Positions 23,580-35,559 of a stretch of 64,000 nt of DNA are shown here, in pieces. The notes beneath the pieces are model-generated. The model was not told the DNA's origin and ran no database searches. It saw nothing but the letters and a program-made list of their open reading frames with translations. This stretch comes from Blastomyces gilchristii SLH14081 (taxonomy: Eukaryota > Ascomycota > Eurotiomycetes > Onygenales > Ajellomycetaceae), in contig NW_003101668.1 of NCBI RefSeq assembly GCF_000003855.2, positions 1,306,793 through 1,370,792 on the forward strand, read 5' to 3'. Within the stretch, counting starts at the first letter, position 1; each line of letters opens with the position of its first letter. Both the position numbers and the translations under genes were made by a program.

Positions 23580-24420
23580 AGAAGCTCAGACTGAGACTAT
23601 TGATATGAGACAATGAAAAAGAAGGTTAAGATATTTGAACAGAAGAAGACATATATTATCATTGAGAAGACCCTGGAAATGGATATTCTTACAGATAAAT
23701 GAGTATATGATCAGAAATTCAACAATAAGAGAGAAATCATTCATTTTAGAGCTTGCTGAGTGATTAGAGAGTTCTTGCAACAGTAGAATATTCATTATAC
23801 AAGATTGTATACTGCAGTGGTATCAGGGCCTATATCACACAGCCTATTCACTATATTGACTGTCAAAGAATGAAAGGTTAAATCAATTGACTATGTATCT
23901 GTGTTTTTAAATGACATACTATCACAGAATGAGATGATCTATATGCAACTGCTCACAGGTGTTAAGCATGACAGAGAGGGCTTGATGAGATTACTCTGCC
24001 AGAGTCTATATGAAATGAAGCAAGCTGCAAGAGTATGGTATTTTCTTGCAACAGAGCATCTGACTACATTAGGATTCAAGATATCATCTTATGACAGTGA
24101 ATTTCTATATCACTCTGTTTACAAGATCTATCTGACATTGCATGTTAATGATTGTCAGGTGACAGGACCTCAAGAACAGTAATTAGACTGGGTATTAAGA
24201 AAGATTGCAAAGAGATTTGAGACAAAGAATGTTAAAGAGATCAAGTCATATCTTGAGATGAAGGTCAAATGCCAGAGGAATGATGATCTAGCAGTTATAC
24301 AGAGCTGTTATATTGAGGAGATTCTTGAAGATTTCAGCATGAATAAGATAAATCCAGCTGGCACCTCAATAGCAGCTGGCATATGACTGGAATTCTCACC
24401 TGATGAGGGGGAAGAATTGA
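23580..24420 (+). pseudogene. W reverse transcriptase
   Basis: Signature order: HFRACW-IREFLQQ (with TGA at Trp), SIDYVSVFLND (about 23888-23920, copia has D-x-x-T-AFLN), LLCQSLYEMKQAARVWY (about 23993-24040, matching LYGLKQ-x-x-R-W) and HVND at 24141-24152, where copia has YVDD. One catalytic Asp is now Asn. The 93-codon open frame 23901-24182 lies in this domain. Confidence 0.88.
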
Positions 24421-24629
24421 ATGACAACTTTACAGCTATAAGATATCATCAAGGATTGAAATCATTGCAGTATTTGATCTCAAGCAGCCGGTCAGACCTG
24501 GTGTTCATGATCAACTATCTCTCATGTTTTAACTTGTGTTTATACAAGACATGTTGAACAGTGTTGAAGCATGTTCTATGTTATGTCAAGAAGATGAAAA
24601 ACCATGGCATATTATACAGGAAGGAGATC

Positions 24630-24928
24630 GGTGATGTGAGCCTGAGTTCTGTGACATACTGTGATTTGGACTGAGTGAGGGCAGATTCTCAATACAAATT
24701 GACTACTGACTATGTTATATTGATTAATGAGTCACCGATCTCATAGTGTTCGCAGAGACAGACATCTATTGTTAAATCAATCACAGAAGCCGAATATATT
24801 GCAGCTAGCAAGGCAGCTTGTGAGATAATCTGATTGAATGATATGTTATATGATGCTGAGTTGATGAATGATGAAAAAGTGAAAATATGCTTTACACCTA
24901 TAAGTTGATAATAAGGGAGCAATTGATC
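24630..24928 (+). pseudogene. W RNase H
   Basis: CDLD (about 24660), then ISWCSQRQ-like residues and SITEAEYIAASKAACEII (about 24779-24830). The TEAEY block is diagnostic for copia RNase H and its Glu remains. The domain runs into the gap at 24929. Confidence 0.85.
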
Positions 24929-25184
24929 NNNNNNNNNNNNNNNNNNNNNNNNNNNNNNNNNNNNNNNNNNNNNNNNNNNNNNNNNNNNNNNNNNNNNNNN
25001 NNNNNNNNNNNNNNNNNNNNNNNNNNNNNNNNNNNNNNNNNNNNNNNNNNNNNNNNNNNNNNNNNNNNNNNNNNNNNNNNNNNNNNNNNNNNNNNNNNNN
25101 NNNNNNNNNNNNNNNNNNNNNNNNNNNNNNNNNNNNNNNNNNNNNNNNNNNNNNNNNNNNNNNNNNNNNNNNNNNNNNNNNNNN
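24929..25184. other. Assembly gap (256 N)
   Basis: Run of N inside the 3' part of element W. Confidence 0.99.
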
Positions 25185-25344
25185 TTGCAGGTATTTCTGA
25201 TTTTACAGTTATACTGTATGGACACCTTTTCTATAAGGAAATCAGGGTCTGATTGATGTAATTATTATTATGCATTTTAGAAAGATTTGAGGATGGGGGG
25301 AGGCCCGGGTGGTGGCTTATAGGCCACAGTGTAGCAAGGGGGGG

Positions 25345-25444
25345 TGTTGATAATTACTACACCTACTCTAGTCACGTGCCACCTCAACCTATTTAGTGTA
25401 ACTCGCGTAGTTAGATTACAACACAACAATTTTATTCTTCAAGA
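25345..25444 (+). repeat. 3' LTR of W
   Basis: 100 bp pair of 20293-20392. It is preceded by a purine/G tract (AAGGGGGGG, 25336-25344) as plus-strand primer, and by an unusually G-rich stretch at 25290-25344. Confidence 0.9.
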
Positions 25445-25449
25445 CTATC

Positions 25450-28133
25450 TTATATTACTTAGTAAGATCTTAGTAGATATTAATTTAATTCTCTTGATCT
25501 TATTTAGTGCTGATTATAAAGACCTCTGATCAGTCATAGATATCTCAGAGCTTTATTACTATATTATCAGTGATCTGAATTGAACTGCAGAGATTTAGAA
25601 TGAACTGCATGATCTCTAGAAGATTTAATATCTTCATATGATAACTGTGTGTAAGAAAAAACAGGCTTACAACTGTTAAAGCAGTATCTCAGTCATTAAT
25701 AATAATCTCTGTATATAGAAGAAGATTGTATCAATTCTCTTATAAATAATTACAGAACTTATAAAGATAATTCTTTATAGTCTGAATTATCTGTTCTGAT
25801 ATATCATCAGTTTCAGAGTGATAAGCAGTTAATAAACAGTGTATAATCTTAAGAACTTGACAGATTCTTATTTAGAGAGTACTTATAAATTAACAGTCTT
25901 AATGACATACTATAGATCTCAGTAAGTTATATATTTAATAAAATGAGCTTTGTAAGAAAGCTTCAGTGATCTGTTTAGTATTTATTTTATTACAAGATTT
26001 CAATATTACATCTTTACTCAATCAGTTAATAATGATCAGAATATTTCTATAACTCTCACTCTTAGAGAAATTAAAAGTAAAGTCAATTACTACATCTCAT
26101 CAGATTCTATCAGAGATATTATGTGATTTTAGTAGATCTTTTCTATAATCTTTTCATAGAATGATAGAGAAACAATAGTTGCAGTTTCAGACAAGGTGTC
26201 AGATACTGTTTAATATCTCAGACTAGTAGAACTCTTGAGAGATTATTCAATATAGTTAATTATAATCTGAATGACTGATTATATACAAATCATACATCTC
26301 TTGTACTATCTGAGTGTGTAAGAGTTCAGACTGAGAGACTTAATATTATTCACAGAATTACAGAGTGTTATTATCATTAATTGAATATTCTGAGATATTA
26401 GTCTTTATACATAGTTCTGAGGAGAATTAAGAAGCTTCTTATTATACTACTTCAGTGAGAGTCTGAAGAAGTTCATCAGTCTGAGCTATTATATATCACA
26501 ATTTATCTAGTGTAGATTTGAGAGAAGTTAGAATATTAATAATAGTTCTAATTAAAAAAGTATGTATAGTGTCATGAGTTGTTTCATTGTAATTAACTAG
26601 TATTTTCAGATTCAAGAGTCAGTGCTCTCAGTTCATTCAGTAAGTGTCTATTATATTGAAAGGTATATCTTACTCTTGTTATAAGAGAGTATCTATCATC
26701 AAGTTCTGACTGCTGAGATGATAGTGTATTATGAAATAAAAACTGCTTAAGAGCTCAGATTATTACATCTGCTGTTTAGTAAGCTTATAGATAATTATAA
26801 AATACTTGAGATTCTTATAATCTGTAATTATCTTAAATTTGAAGATACTTTAAGATTCAGTTTCATTCTTCTAGATAGTGTATATTGTAAGAAGTCTCTC
26901 ATTATAGATCTCATAATTGCACTCAGCAGAACTCAATTTCTTAGATATAAAAATATATAATTATAGAATATCTTTATTATCATATTATAATATAGCTTCT
27001 TCTATAATATAGTTAAAGAAGTCCGCTTTAACAACTGTCTCATAGTCAGAGTTAAAGAATATTAGTAGAGAAGTATTAATGAATATCTTTTTTATCTGTA
27101 TAAATGCAGCTTCAGTATTCACTGACTATTGAAATACTGAGTTCTTCTTTGTAAGTTCTGTAAGTGATCTAGCAATATCTGAGAAGTTTTATATAAATCA
27201 TTAATAGAAGTTAGTAAATTCAATAAAGCTTTGTACATCTTTTATAGTGTGTAAAGCTTCTCATTCAAGAATAGCAGAGATCTTCTCAGAATTTATTCAG
27301 ATTTTCTTATCAGCTTCTATGATAAAATGCAGATATTTTATACTCTTAATATTAAAATCATACTTATCTATATCTATCAGTAGTTCTGCTTCTTATAGTT
27401 ATTATAATACTCTTTATACATATTCTTGATATTCTTTTCTAAACTCATCAGTAAAGATGAGAATATTATTAAAATAGACAGATATAAACTTATTAAGAAA
27501 ATCTCAGAGTGCTTAGTTAATATACTTCTGAAATATACTGAGAGCATTAGTCAATTCAAAGCCCCGGTGGCTGAATGATTAATGCGGCCACCCAGTAGCG
27601 CCTTGACGTGGGAAACCAAGGCGCGTGGGTTCGAAACCCGCAGGGAATACATTAAATTCAGAACTCAAGCACCTCAGGTTTCTAATAAATACAGAGGTGT
27701 ACAAATCACTTCAATGAATCACTTTATGTTTCTGAGATGAGAAGTTATTATCACATGTATTTAATTATCACTTCTTTGTATTTTCTATGTTCTTGTTATC
27801 TTGACATGATCTTAACATCTGTATTTTCTTCTGTATAATCAACACTTGATCTGTATTTAACATCATGCAAGAACTCATCATAAGCTCCGCTTGCATATGA
27901 GTATAATGAAAGAATAATAATAATAATAATAATAGTCAATTCAAAAGATGTGACTACTTATTCAAAGAGATTATATTATATTTAAAATACTATAAGTCAC
28001 TTATCTTCTTGAGTGATACAGATCTTATAAAAAGCAGTGATGATATCTAACTTTATAAACTATTAAGCTTACTCAATACATACTAGAGTTTCATTGATAA
28101 GAAGTAAAGAGTAGCAGTCTTTCTGTAAGAAGC
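25450..28133 (-). pseudogene. X-b pol: integrase, RNase H and most of RT
   Basis: Read on minus from right to left: RT with YFNN at 27473-27462 (YLDD in families), connection and RNase H near 27080-26880, integrase zinc-binding module near 26300-26150 and core near 26150-25580. The remaining RT N-terminus and protease lie at 39675-40764, beyond the X-c insertion. SINE S3 sits inside RT at 27561-27933. No frame is open for more than about 60 codons. Confidence 0.75.
27561..27933 (+). mobile_element. SINE S3
   Basis: 373 bp, plus orientation, inside X-b RT. Exact 12-bp duplication AGTCAATTCAAA at 27549-27560 and 27934-27945. Head GCCCCGGTGGC(T/C)GAATGATT with box A; box B GGGTTCGAAACCC near 27628; body; tail AATAATAAT. 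Confidence 0.95.
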
Positions 28134-28439
28134 TTACACTGTATAGATTGATATGATATTTATAGATCTTATAATACAAAAGTGAAAAACATTAGACAAG
28201 GAAGAAAGAGAAAGTGCAGAAATCAGCAATCAGAGTGAATATTTATACATGTACACAGTGAAGCTTCAGAGTAAAAGAATAGAAATTATACATAAACACA
28301 GTAAAGCTTCAGAGTGAAAGAATAGAAATTCTGTTAATTTTTCAGCTGAGAATCAGTGACTGAGAATCAGAGCTTTCAGTAGAAATCTATAAAGTGTAAT
28401 GAAATAGTCTATATAATTAATCAGGCACAGCCTGTCATA
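28134..28439 (-). repeat. 3' LTR of X-c
   Basis: 306 bp, TGTAAGAAGC...CTGTCATA on plus. Contains a tandem doubling of a roughly 45-bp block ending GAATAGAAATT (28250-28332). Confidence 0.88.
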
Positions 28440-28865
28440 TTAGCCTCTTGTTTTCATAAGTGAGATTGTGTGTAGTTCTCATTGATCAAGAGCTGTTACT
28501 TTCGATAATACAGAGCTCAGAGTTCAGATCAGACAATTATAACTAACTTATTTCACAAGATATTATCAGCTGTGACTGCAGAGTCTCTTATCAAGAATAT
28601 TTTCAATCTCTTATTCAAGTTCATTATCTTCTTCTATGATCCCTGACAGCTGTCAGTTGAAAGTAAGTTGAGAAGAGAATGAATTTATGACAGTGTAATG
28701 AAGTAAGCTTATATCAAAGACATTTTGAATCTCTGATAATGTGTCAAGATAATAGTTATAACTGTCTAGAACTTCTATCACTTTATACTTGATATAATAA
28801 TAATTCAGTGTATAAGACAGGTGTGTGATCTGTATATTCTTAAGATTTAATCATATCAGATCTTC
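28440..28865 (-). other. X-c 3' noncoding region
   Basis: Lies between integrase and the 3' LTR. It contains the intact versions of the sites that Y-a (near 28750) and W (near 28873) hit in X-b. No gene seen. Confidence 0.65.
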
Positions 28866-31800
28866 TATATTATATTACTTGATAAGATCTTAGTAAATAT
28901 TGATTCAGTTCTCTTGATCTTGTTTAGCACTTGTCATGAAGACCTCTACTCAGTCACAGATGTCTCAAAGCTTTATTACTATATTATCAGTAATCTGAAT
29001 TAGACTGTGAAAGTTTGATATAAACTGTATAATCTCTAGAAGATCTAACACTTTCATATGATAACTATATATAAGAAAGAACAGACTTACATCTATTGAA
29101 ACAGCATCTCAGTCATTGATAGTAACTTGAGTATGTAGAAGAAGATTATATCAGTCATCTTATAAATAGTTACAGAACTATGAAGATAATTCTTCACTGT
29201 CTGAATTATTTATTCTGATGCATTATCAGTCTTAGAGTCATAAACAGTTAATAAGTAACATGTGATCTTGAGAATCTGATAGATTCTTGTTCAGAGAATG
29301 CTTATGAATTAACAGTCTAAATTAGATGTAATAGATCTTAACAATCTGTGTATTTGATAGAATGAACTCTGTAAGAAGACTTCAGTGACTTGTTCAGTAT
29401 TCATCTTATTATAAGATTTTAATATTATATCTTTGCTTAATCAGTCAACAATGATCAGAATATTTCTACAACTCTTACTCTTAGAGAGATTAACAGTGAA
29501 GTTAATTACTACATCTCATCAGATTCTATCAGAGATATTGAGTGATTTAAGCAGATATTTTCTATTATCTTTTTATAAGATAATAGAGAAACAATAATTG
29601 CAGTTTTAAACAAAGTGTCTAATACTGTTTGATGTCTCAGATTAGTAGAATTCTACAGAGATTATTTAATACAGTTGTTCATGATCTGAATAATCAGTTA
29701 TATACAAATCATGCATCTCTTGTATTATCTGAGTGTGTAGAGGTTCGGACTAAGAGACTCAGCATTATTCATGAAATCACAGAGTGTTATTATCATTGAT
29801 CGAATATTCTGAGATGTTAGTCTTTATATGTAGTTTTGAGAAGAATCAGAATGCTTCTTGATATACTGCTTTAATAAGTGCTTGAAGAAGTTTGTCAGTT
29901 TGAGCTGTTGTATATCACAGTTCATTCAGTATAGATTCAGAAGAAGTTGAGATATCAGTATCAGTTACAGTTTGAAGAGAGAGTGTTCTAATTGAAGAAG
30001 TATATATAGTGTCATGAGTTGTTTCATTATGAGTAACTAGTATTTTCAGGTTTAAGACCTGATGTTTTTAATTGATTCAGTGAGTGTCTGTTATATTAGA
30101 TGATATATCTTACTCTTGTTATAAGAGAGTATCTGTTATCAAGTTTTGACTGTCAGAGCAGTAGTGTATCATGAAATGAAAATAACTTAAGAGCTCAGAT
30201 CATTGCATCTATTATTTAATAAGCTTATAGATGATAGTGAAATATGTGAGATTCTTATAATCTATAATTATCTTAAATTTAGAGATACTTCAGAGTTCGG
30301 AGTCTCATTCTTCTAGATAGTGTATTATTATAAGAAGTTTCTTATCATCAATCTTATAATTGCATTCAGTGAGACTTAGTTTCTTAGACATGAAGATATA
30401 TAATTGTAAGACATCTTTATTATCATATTATAATGTAGCTCTCTCTGTAATATAGCTAGAAAAGTCGGCTTCAATAACTATTTTATAATCCGAATCAAAT
30501 ATTATTAACAGAGAGATATTAATGAATATCTTCTTTATTCATATGAATGCAGCTTTGACATCTGCTGATTATTGAAATACTGAGTTCTTCTTAATAAGTT
30601 CTGTAAGTAATCTTGCAATATCTGAGAAGTTCTGTATAAATAACTGGTAGAAGTTAGCAAATTCAATGAAGCTTCATACACTCTTCACAGTATATGAAGC
30701 TTTTCATTCAAGAATAGCAGAGACCTTCTCAGAATTCATTCAGATTCTCTTATCAGCTTCTATAATATAACCTAAATATTTTATACTCTTAACTTCAAAA
30801 TTGTACTTATTAATATCTATTGATAGTTCTGCTTCTTGTAATTATTATAACACTCTTTATACATGCTGTTGATATTCTTCTCTGCATCTATTAGTAAAGA
30901 TGAGAATGTTATTAAGATAAGTAGATACAAACTCATCAAGAAAATCTGAGAGTGCTCAGTTGATATACTTCTGAAATGTACTGAGAGTATTAGTCAATTC
31001 AAAAGATATGACTACTCATTTAAAGACATTTTATCATGTTTGAAATGCTGTAAGTCACACATCTTCTTCAGTGATACAGATCTTATGAAACATAGTGTTT
31101 ATATCTAGCTTTATAATTCATTGAGCTTGTCTGATATGAGCTAGAATTTCATTGATAAGAGATAAAGAATAGCAGTCTTTTTTTATCAATCTATTCAGTT
31201 CTTGATAGTTCACACAGAATTGAAGTCCTTTATCTGATTTCTTTGCAAAGAGAATAGAAGCTGCAGCAGAGAAGTTGCTAATATATACAAATTCTTTATT
31301 CAACAGATTATTAAGTGTCTTTTGAAGAAGAAGAAGTTTGTCTTAAGATATGTTATAAAGAAGGTCTCATGATAATTCAGAGTCTTTATCATTCTTCTTT
31401 TTCACCTTGATACTGTGATTCACTTCTGAACCTTGTAAGAAGAGTAGATTCATAACATTATTCTCTTATCAGAAGACATCTAGATATTTATGATATTATT
31501 AAGAGAGTTTTGTATAAGAATCTGTTATTGTAATACAGAATAACTTCTCTAAAGCTTTTTTAATATTGATCAGGCTGGTAAAGTAGATTATCACATGATC
31601 TTACTATTGACTCTGTTAATGACTTCATCAGAAGTTCTTTCAAAGTATTTTGTAAGTGTTGACAGAGATCTGTGTCAGATTCATAGTTCTGTGAATGTCA
31701 TTCTCATGAACTTGATTACTATTAGAGAATATTAAACTTCTGTTTCAAGCATTTAATAAGATGTCTTGTTCAGATAGCCTGACAAGTTCTAGTATAAGAT

Positions 31801-31975
31801 GATAGTCAAGATTATTAACTTTATACATGTAAGCATCTTCACATTGATGTTTTCTGACATCTATGTTTAGTTTCATCATGTAACAAGTGCAAATACCTTT
31901 TAAGTCATTAAATTCTGGAAGAAGTCAGAGTTTTGATAAGAAGATATACTGAAGGTTATAATATCTTATAACTGA
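28866..31975 (-). pseudogene. X-c pol: protease end, RT, RNase H, integrase
   Basis: On minus. The protease end LILELVRLSEQDILL is near 31800-31750. RT: the frame 31303-31118 contains SAAASILFAKKSDKGLQFCVNYQ, the standard gypsy opening (shown in part), followed by YLNN at 30919-30908 instead of YLDD. The connection reads FIEFANFYQLFIQNFS. RNase H has SKKLSLTECNYKI (about 30410-30370). Integrase: CNYC near 29600 with upstream His pair, then ILIIVDWLSKD (first Asp) and a later SEWI block. Stops are mainly TGA. Confidence 0.88.
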
Positions 31976-31980
31976 AGATT
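31976..31980. repeat. Target-site duplication of V, left copy
   Basis: AGATT, matching 37805-37809. X-b keeps the empty site with a single AGATT at 40442-40446. Confidence 0.9.
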
Positions 31981-32248
31981 TGTCAGAAAAAAGAGGTTAT
32001 ACACTACTAAACGCCACTAACATAGTATTACTACTATATTTCTCATCATCATCAGCTTACTACAATACTCATCTAATATTCACTTATGCTAGCTCTCTTG
32101 ACTCGCACATATATTTTACTATAAATAGCTCTATCGTTTGTATGAAATAGATACCTTAGAGAGTGTACAGATAATATAACAAGCAGATCTTGATACACAT
32201 AAGATTTATATATCTTTAACATATTCATTCATAACACTCATTTCAACA
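31981..32248 (+). repeat. 5' LTR of V
   Basis: 268 bp, TGTCAGAAAA...TTTCAACA. It includes a TATA-like CTATAAATAGC (32129-32139). Differences from the 3' LTR are mostly C/T or G/A. Confidence 0.92.
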
Positions 32249-32262
32249 GTTATGAGCCTGAT
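32249..32262 (+). promoter_or_regulatory. Primer-binding site of V (half-tRNA initiator-Met type)
   Basis: GTTATGAGCCTG follows the LTR directly. It is complementary in style to the anticodon arm of initiator-Met tRNA, as known for copia-like elements. Confidence 0.65.
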
Positions 32263-32610
32263 AAGCAGCATCTGAAGAGAAGCGCGATACACTGATCTCA
32301 ATCCTCATTTGAATTAGACAACAATCATTCTAACTGAGAAAATTAATTCTCATTTATATACGGTCCGAACTTCTTGACTGTTATATCATACCTGATTCTG
32401 GTAAGCAGCATCTGAAGAGAAGCGTGATACATCAATTTCAATTCTCATTCAAATTTGACAACAATGATTCAAACTGAGATGATAGATTCTCACTTGTATA
32501 CATTCTGAAATACTCAACTATTATACACTCTGAATTCTGATCATATCTATTCTCAAATACTTGAACTGATTTCTCAATCCATTCAATATAACTGATATGA
32601 CAGACAGGAC

Positions 32611-33700
32611 AATGTCTAGTACAACTGTACACCTTAGTGTTTCTGAAGATTGGAAACTTTAATACAAGTATATACTAGAATATGCAAAGGACAAGAAAGT
32701 ATCAGACTTCATCAATCTTGATAAACCTGATATCTTCTCTGAACTAGAAGAACCTCTAAAACCTGAGTGTTTAGAAGAAGCCACTGCGGAGGCCAAGATA
32801 GCATATGACATCAAGGTCACTGCGTGGAAAATCAAATATATGAAATATGAGAAAATGAATGAAGGTATGACAAAGATATGAGATGTCATATGAAAAACAG
32901 TTGATGTCTCAGAGCTATGACATATATGCAGTGAGCATGATGATGTGAAGAAGATTATTCATTTGTTAAGAGATTGACTCTCTTTCATGACTGCAGACTA
33001 TCAAGATAATGTAAGAACCTGATACTACAATCTCTGCAAAGCACTGAAAAACAGAGGTGTAGAGAAGTGGTTAAACAACTGGTCACTCATTGAAGATGAT
33101 ATAAAAGAGGCAGATATAGCTGAACAGTTCAACTTGAAGAAGGATTTCTTAAATGTGAATCTAGCTATTGATACAGGTTATATACAAGCATGAACTAAGA
33201 ATGTCTGATGTGCTAAAGATGTCATATCTTTGATAGAGTTAGTTAAGAACTTCAAGGAACAGTATAGAGAAATGAGTATTCTCAAAGAAGATAAATCTAT
33301 GAACTTTGCTACTCTAAATGCAAGATCTCAGCAAAATACCTCATTATCAGTGACATTTGAAAACTGCATCTGCAGAGCCTGTCACTGATACACTCAGTGC
33401 TACTATCTTAATTCATCAAGAAAGTCATCTGAATGAAAGGAAAATGAGAAGAAGAGATCACAGATTGATCAAGCTCTTAAGAATCAAGATTTGAAGAAAT
33501 GTATTAATTGTGTGATATCTAGAGATTCATTCATGAATATGAATATGATAGATGTCAATGAAGCAGTTCTGAAAGGAATGATTCCGAAGCAATCAGATTC
33601 TCACTCTATCAAGTATCAATCTACTAATCATCAATCTATCAATCAACAGATCAGAAAAATATCAATAAACTCTTCAAATTCTCACTTCTATCTCTGAAAC
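32611..33700 (+). pseudogene. V gag
   Basis: ATG near 32611 begins a frame readable past stops: an acidic N-terminal region, a helical capsid part (about 32800-33300 with WYYNLCKAL and WLNNW blocks), and a compact Cys/His motif CICRACH-stop-YTQCYY at about 33367-33410, similar to the short zinc motif of fungal copia gag. From about 33480 the segment is Asn/Ser/Gln-rich. A frameshift follows the protease motif near 33740. Confidence 0.75.
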
Positions 33701-34330
33701 TCCTGGATCTTTGATACTAGTGGGGAACAGTATATATGCAATATTGAACATGTTTCCTATTCTTTACACCTGCGAATGCGAACATGGAAGTTTATACAGG
33801 TGATTCCAGCACTAAAGTTGAAGGTTATGAAACTGTTAGAACTATCATGATAAATGAAGCAGAAAAGCAGTTCAATGTCAACCTCATTAACACAGCTTAC
33901 ATCCCGACTTTTCATATAAATATCATTGCATGAAAACTGTGTTTTCATATTGAAGACATCTATTATGATGGAAAAGACTTCAGATTGTGAAAACACACAG
34001 ATAATACAATCTTTGCACATGTTGAAGTATTTTAGAGGTTGCTACTTACAGAATATAATAGTGAAACAGCTGTTTTTTCAACTATATTGGAAAAAATCAT
34101 CACTGAAGCCGATGCAGCTACCATATCTATATCTGAAAAAACAATATCTTCAAATTCTTCAACTTCTACAAATTCTTCTTCTAATCAGTCAATACACACT
34201 TCAATAAATCATTCTTTCAATCTGTTAATACACACTTCAACAAATCATTCTTTCAATCTGTCAATACACACTTCTACAAGACCTTCTCAAAAGCCTAAGA
34301 TCTCTATAGCTACACAGTCTACATGACATA
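33700..34330 (+). pseudogene. V protease and following Ser/Thr-rich linker
   Basis: SWIFDTSGEQYICN (about 33702-33745) is the copia protease active-site region. After a frameshift the rest reads at 33926-34207. At 34140-34330 an Asn/Ser/Thr-rich stretch carries a direct repeat of a 12- to 13-residue unit (INHSFNLLIHTST-like), about three times, giving overlapping open frames that are otherwise unremarkable. Confidence 0.65.
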
Positions 34331-35240
34331 AGAGATTAGAATATTCTTTAAAATTCGTCATTCAAAAGCTTGTAAAGAATGCAACTGATGTTCAAATCAC
34401 ACATCAAGAAGATGCTGTGAATGAGCTTACTATCAAGCTTTGTAAACTCTGTTATCTATCTAATGCGAAAAATCAAATATCTAGATGTTCTTATGTTAGA
34501 TCTCAAATACCATTCGAATGCCTATATGCTGATATCATATATGGCTCTACACAGTGCTATAATGATAAGTATTATCTCATACATTTCACGTGTGATTATC
34601 TTCAATTCCGTATAGCTATCACAGCTATCTGAAAATCAGAAATCTGAAAAGCTCTTAGACAAGCTATCAATTGAATTAAACATCAATTCAACTGTAGTAT
34701 AAAGATCATTCATATCAATAATGATACTGCAGTCAAGAAGGCAGATAACTTCACAAATTGAGTGAATGATGAAGGCCTAGAGATGAAGTATTCTTCAGAG
34801 TATATTCATAAGTAAAATGATGCAGCAGAGTAAGCAGAAGCAATATTAATAACAAAGACAAGAACTCTACAGATAGAATCTCTTCTGTCACAATCACTTT
34901 TCTCTGAGATTGCACTTACTGTTATCTACTTTGCGAACTGAACTCCTACTAGAATTCTAGATTGAAAGTCATCTCTGTAAGTATTGAAAGAATTTCTATA
35001 GATCAAACCTTACTTCTACACTCATCTGCAAATCTACAGATGTTTCATCTATGTGAAGATACCAGATGAAGTTCTCAATAGAAACTGCTCTCAGAAGCTA
35101 GATTTCTGAGCATATATTGAATATCTAGTTGAATATGATTCTACAAATATCTATTGAATTTGGATTCCACACTTAGAACAGGTGATAAGAGCAACAGATG
35201 TGATGTTTGATGAGAATAGAAAATTCAACTCTGAAGACCT
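34330..35240 (+). pseudogene. V integrase
   Basis: CKLCYLSNAKNQIS (about 34438-34480) is the second half of the zinc-binding module. LYADII (about 34521, first catalytic Asp) and HFTCDY follow. IHINND (about 34706, second acid region, with a D-to-N change likely) and NDAAE-stop-AEA (about 34817-34840, third acid retained) complete the DDE set. The frame is broken by TGA, TAA and TAG. Confidence 0.78.
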
Positions 35241-35559
35241 CTACATTGAAAGACAACTAAGAGATTAAGTATCTAAGAAGATGGAGCTTCTATATGTAGA
35301 AGTTCAAGAATCATCAATGACAGCTACTTCTATCAATCAATTAGATGAGATTATAGATACTGCAGATATTGATGTTTTCCGCTCTGAAGAAAATACTTTA
35401 AGCTCCGAAAAAACAGAGAAGAATATTAATGAGTATAATTATCATAACATTTCAATTCTTTCTACACCAGATTGAACGCCAGAGTCAGCAGGTTCTGATG
35501 TTGATATTAATACTTATTCAGCTGTGATAGATAATTGTACGCAGAACATTACACCTAGA

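Larger units (their letters stand above)
20293..25444 (+). mobile_element. W: complete Ty1/copia retrotransposon
   Basis: 5152 bp with 100-bp LTRs (20293-20392 and 25345-25444) and a 5-bp duplication CTATC at 20288-20292 and 25445-25449. Removing W restores the X sequence as in X-c near 28866. One long frame runs gag, protease, integrase, RT, RNase H, interrupted mainly by TGA. It is among the least decayed elements: the leader and terminal parts keep many CC/GG and CG. A 256-bp gap lies near its 3' end. Confidence 0.93.

Noticed and set aside
20589..24928. TGA read as tryptophan (altered genetic code)
   Set aside because: In-frame TGA at conserved Trp sites is striking across five families, but Gly to Glu/Asp, Asp to Asn, His to Tyr, Cys to Tyr changes and TAA/TAG stops occur in the same frames. 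Mutation explains all of these; a code change explains only one.
24710..25252. Open frames of 171 and 121 codons spanning the N gap
   Set aside because: Most of their length is undefined sequence; only the RNase H end of W is real coding relic.
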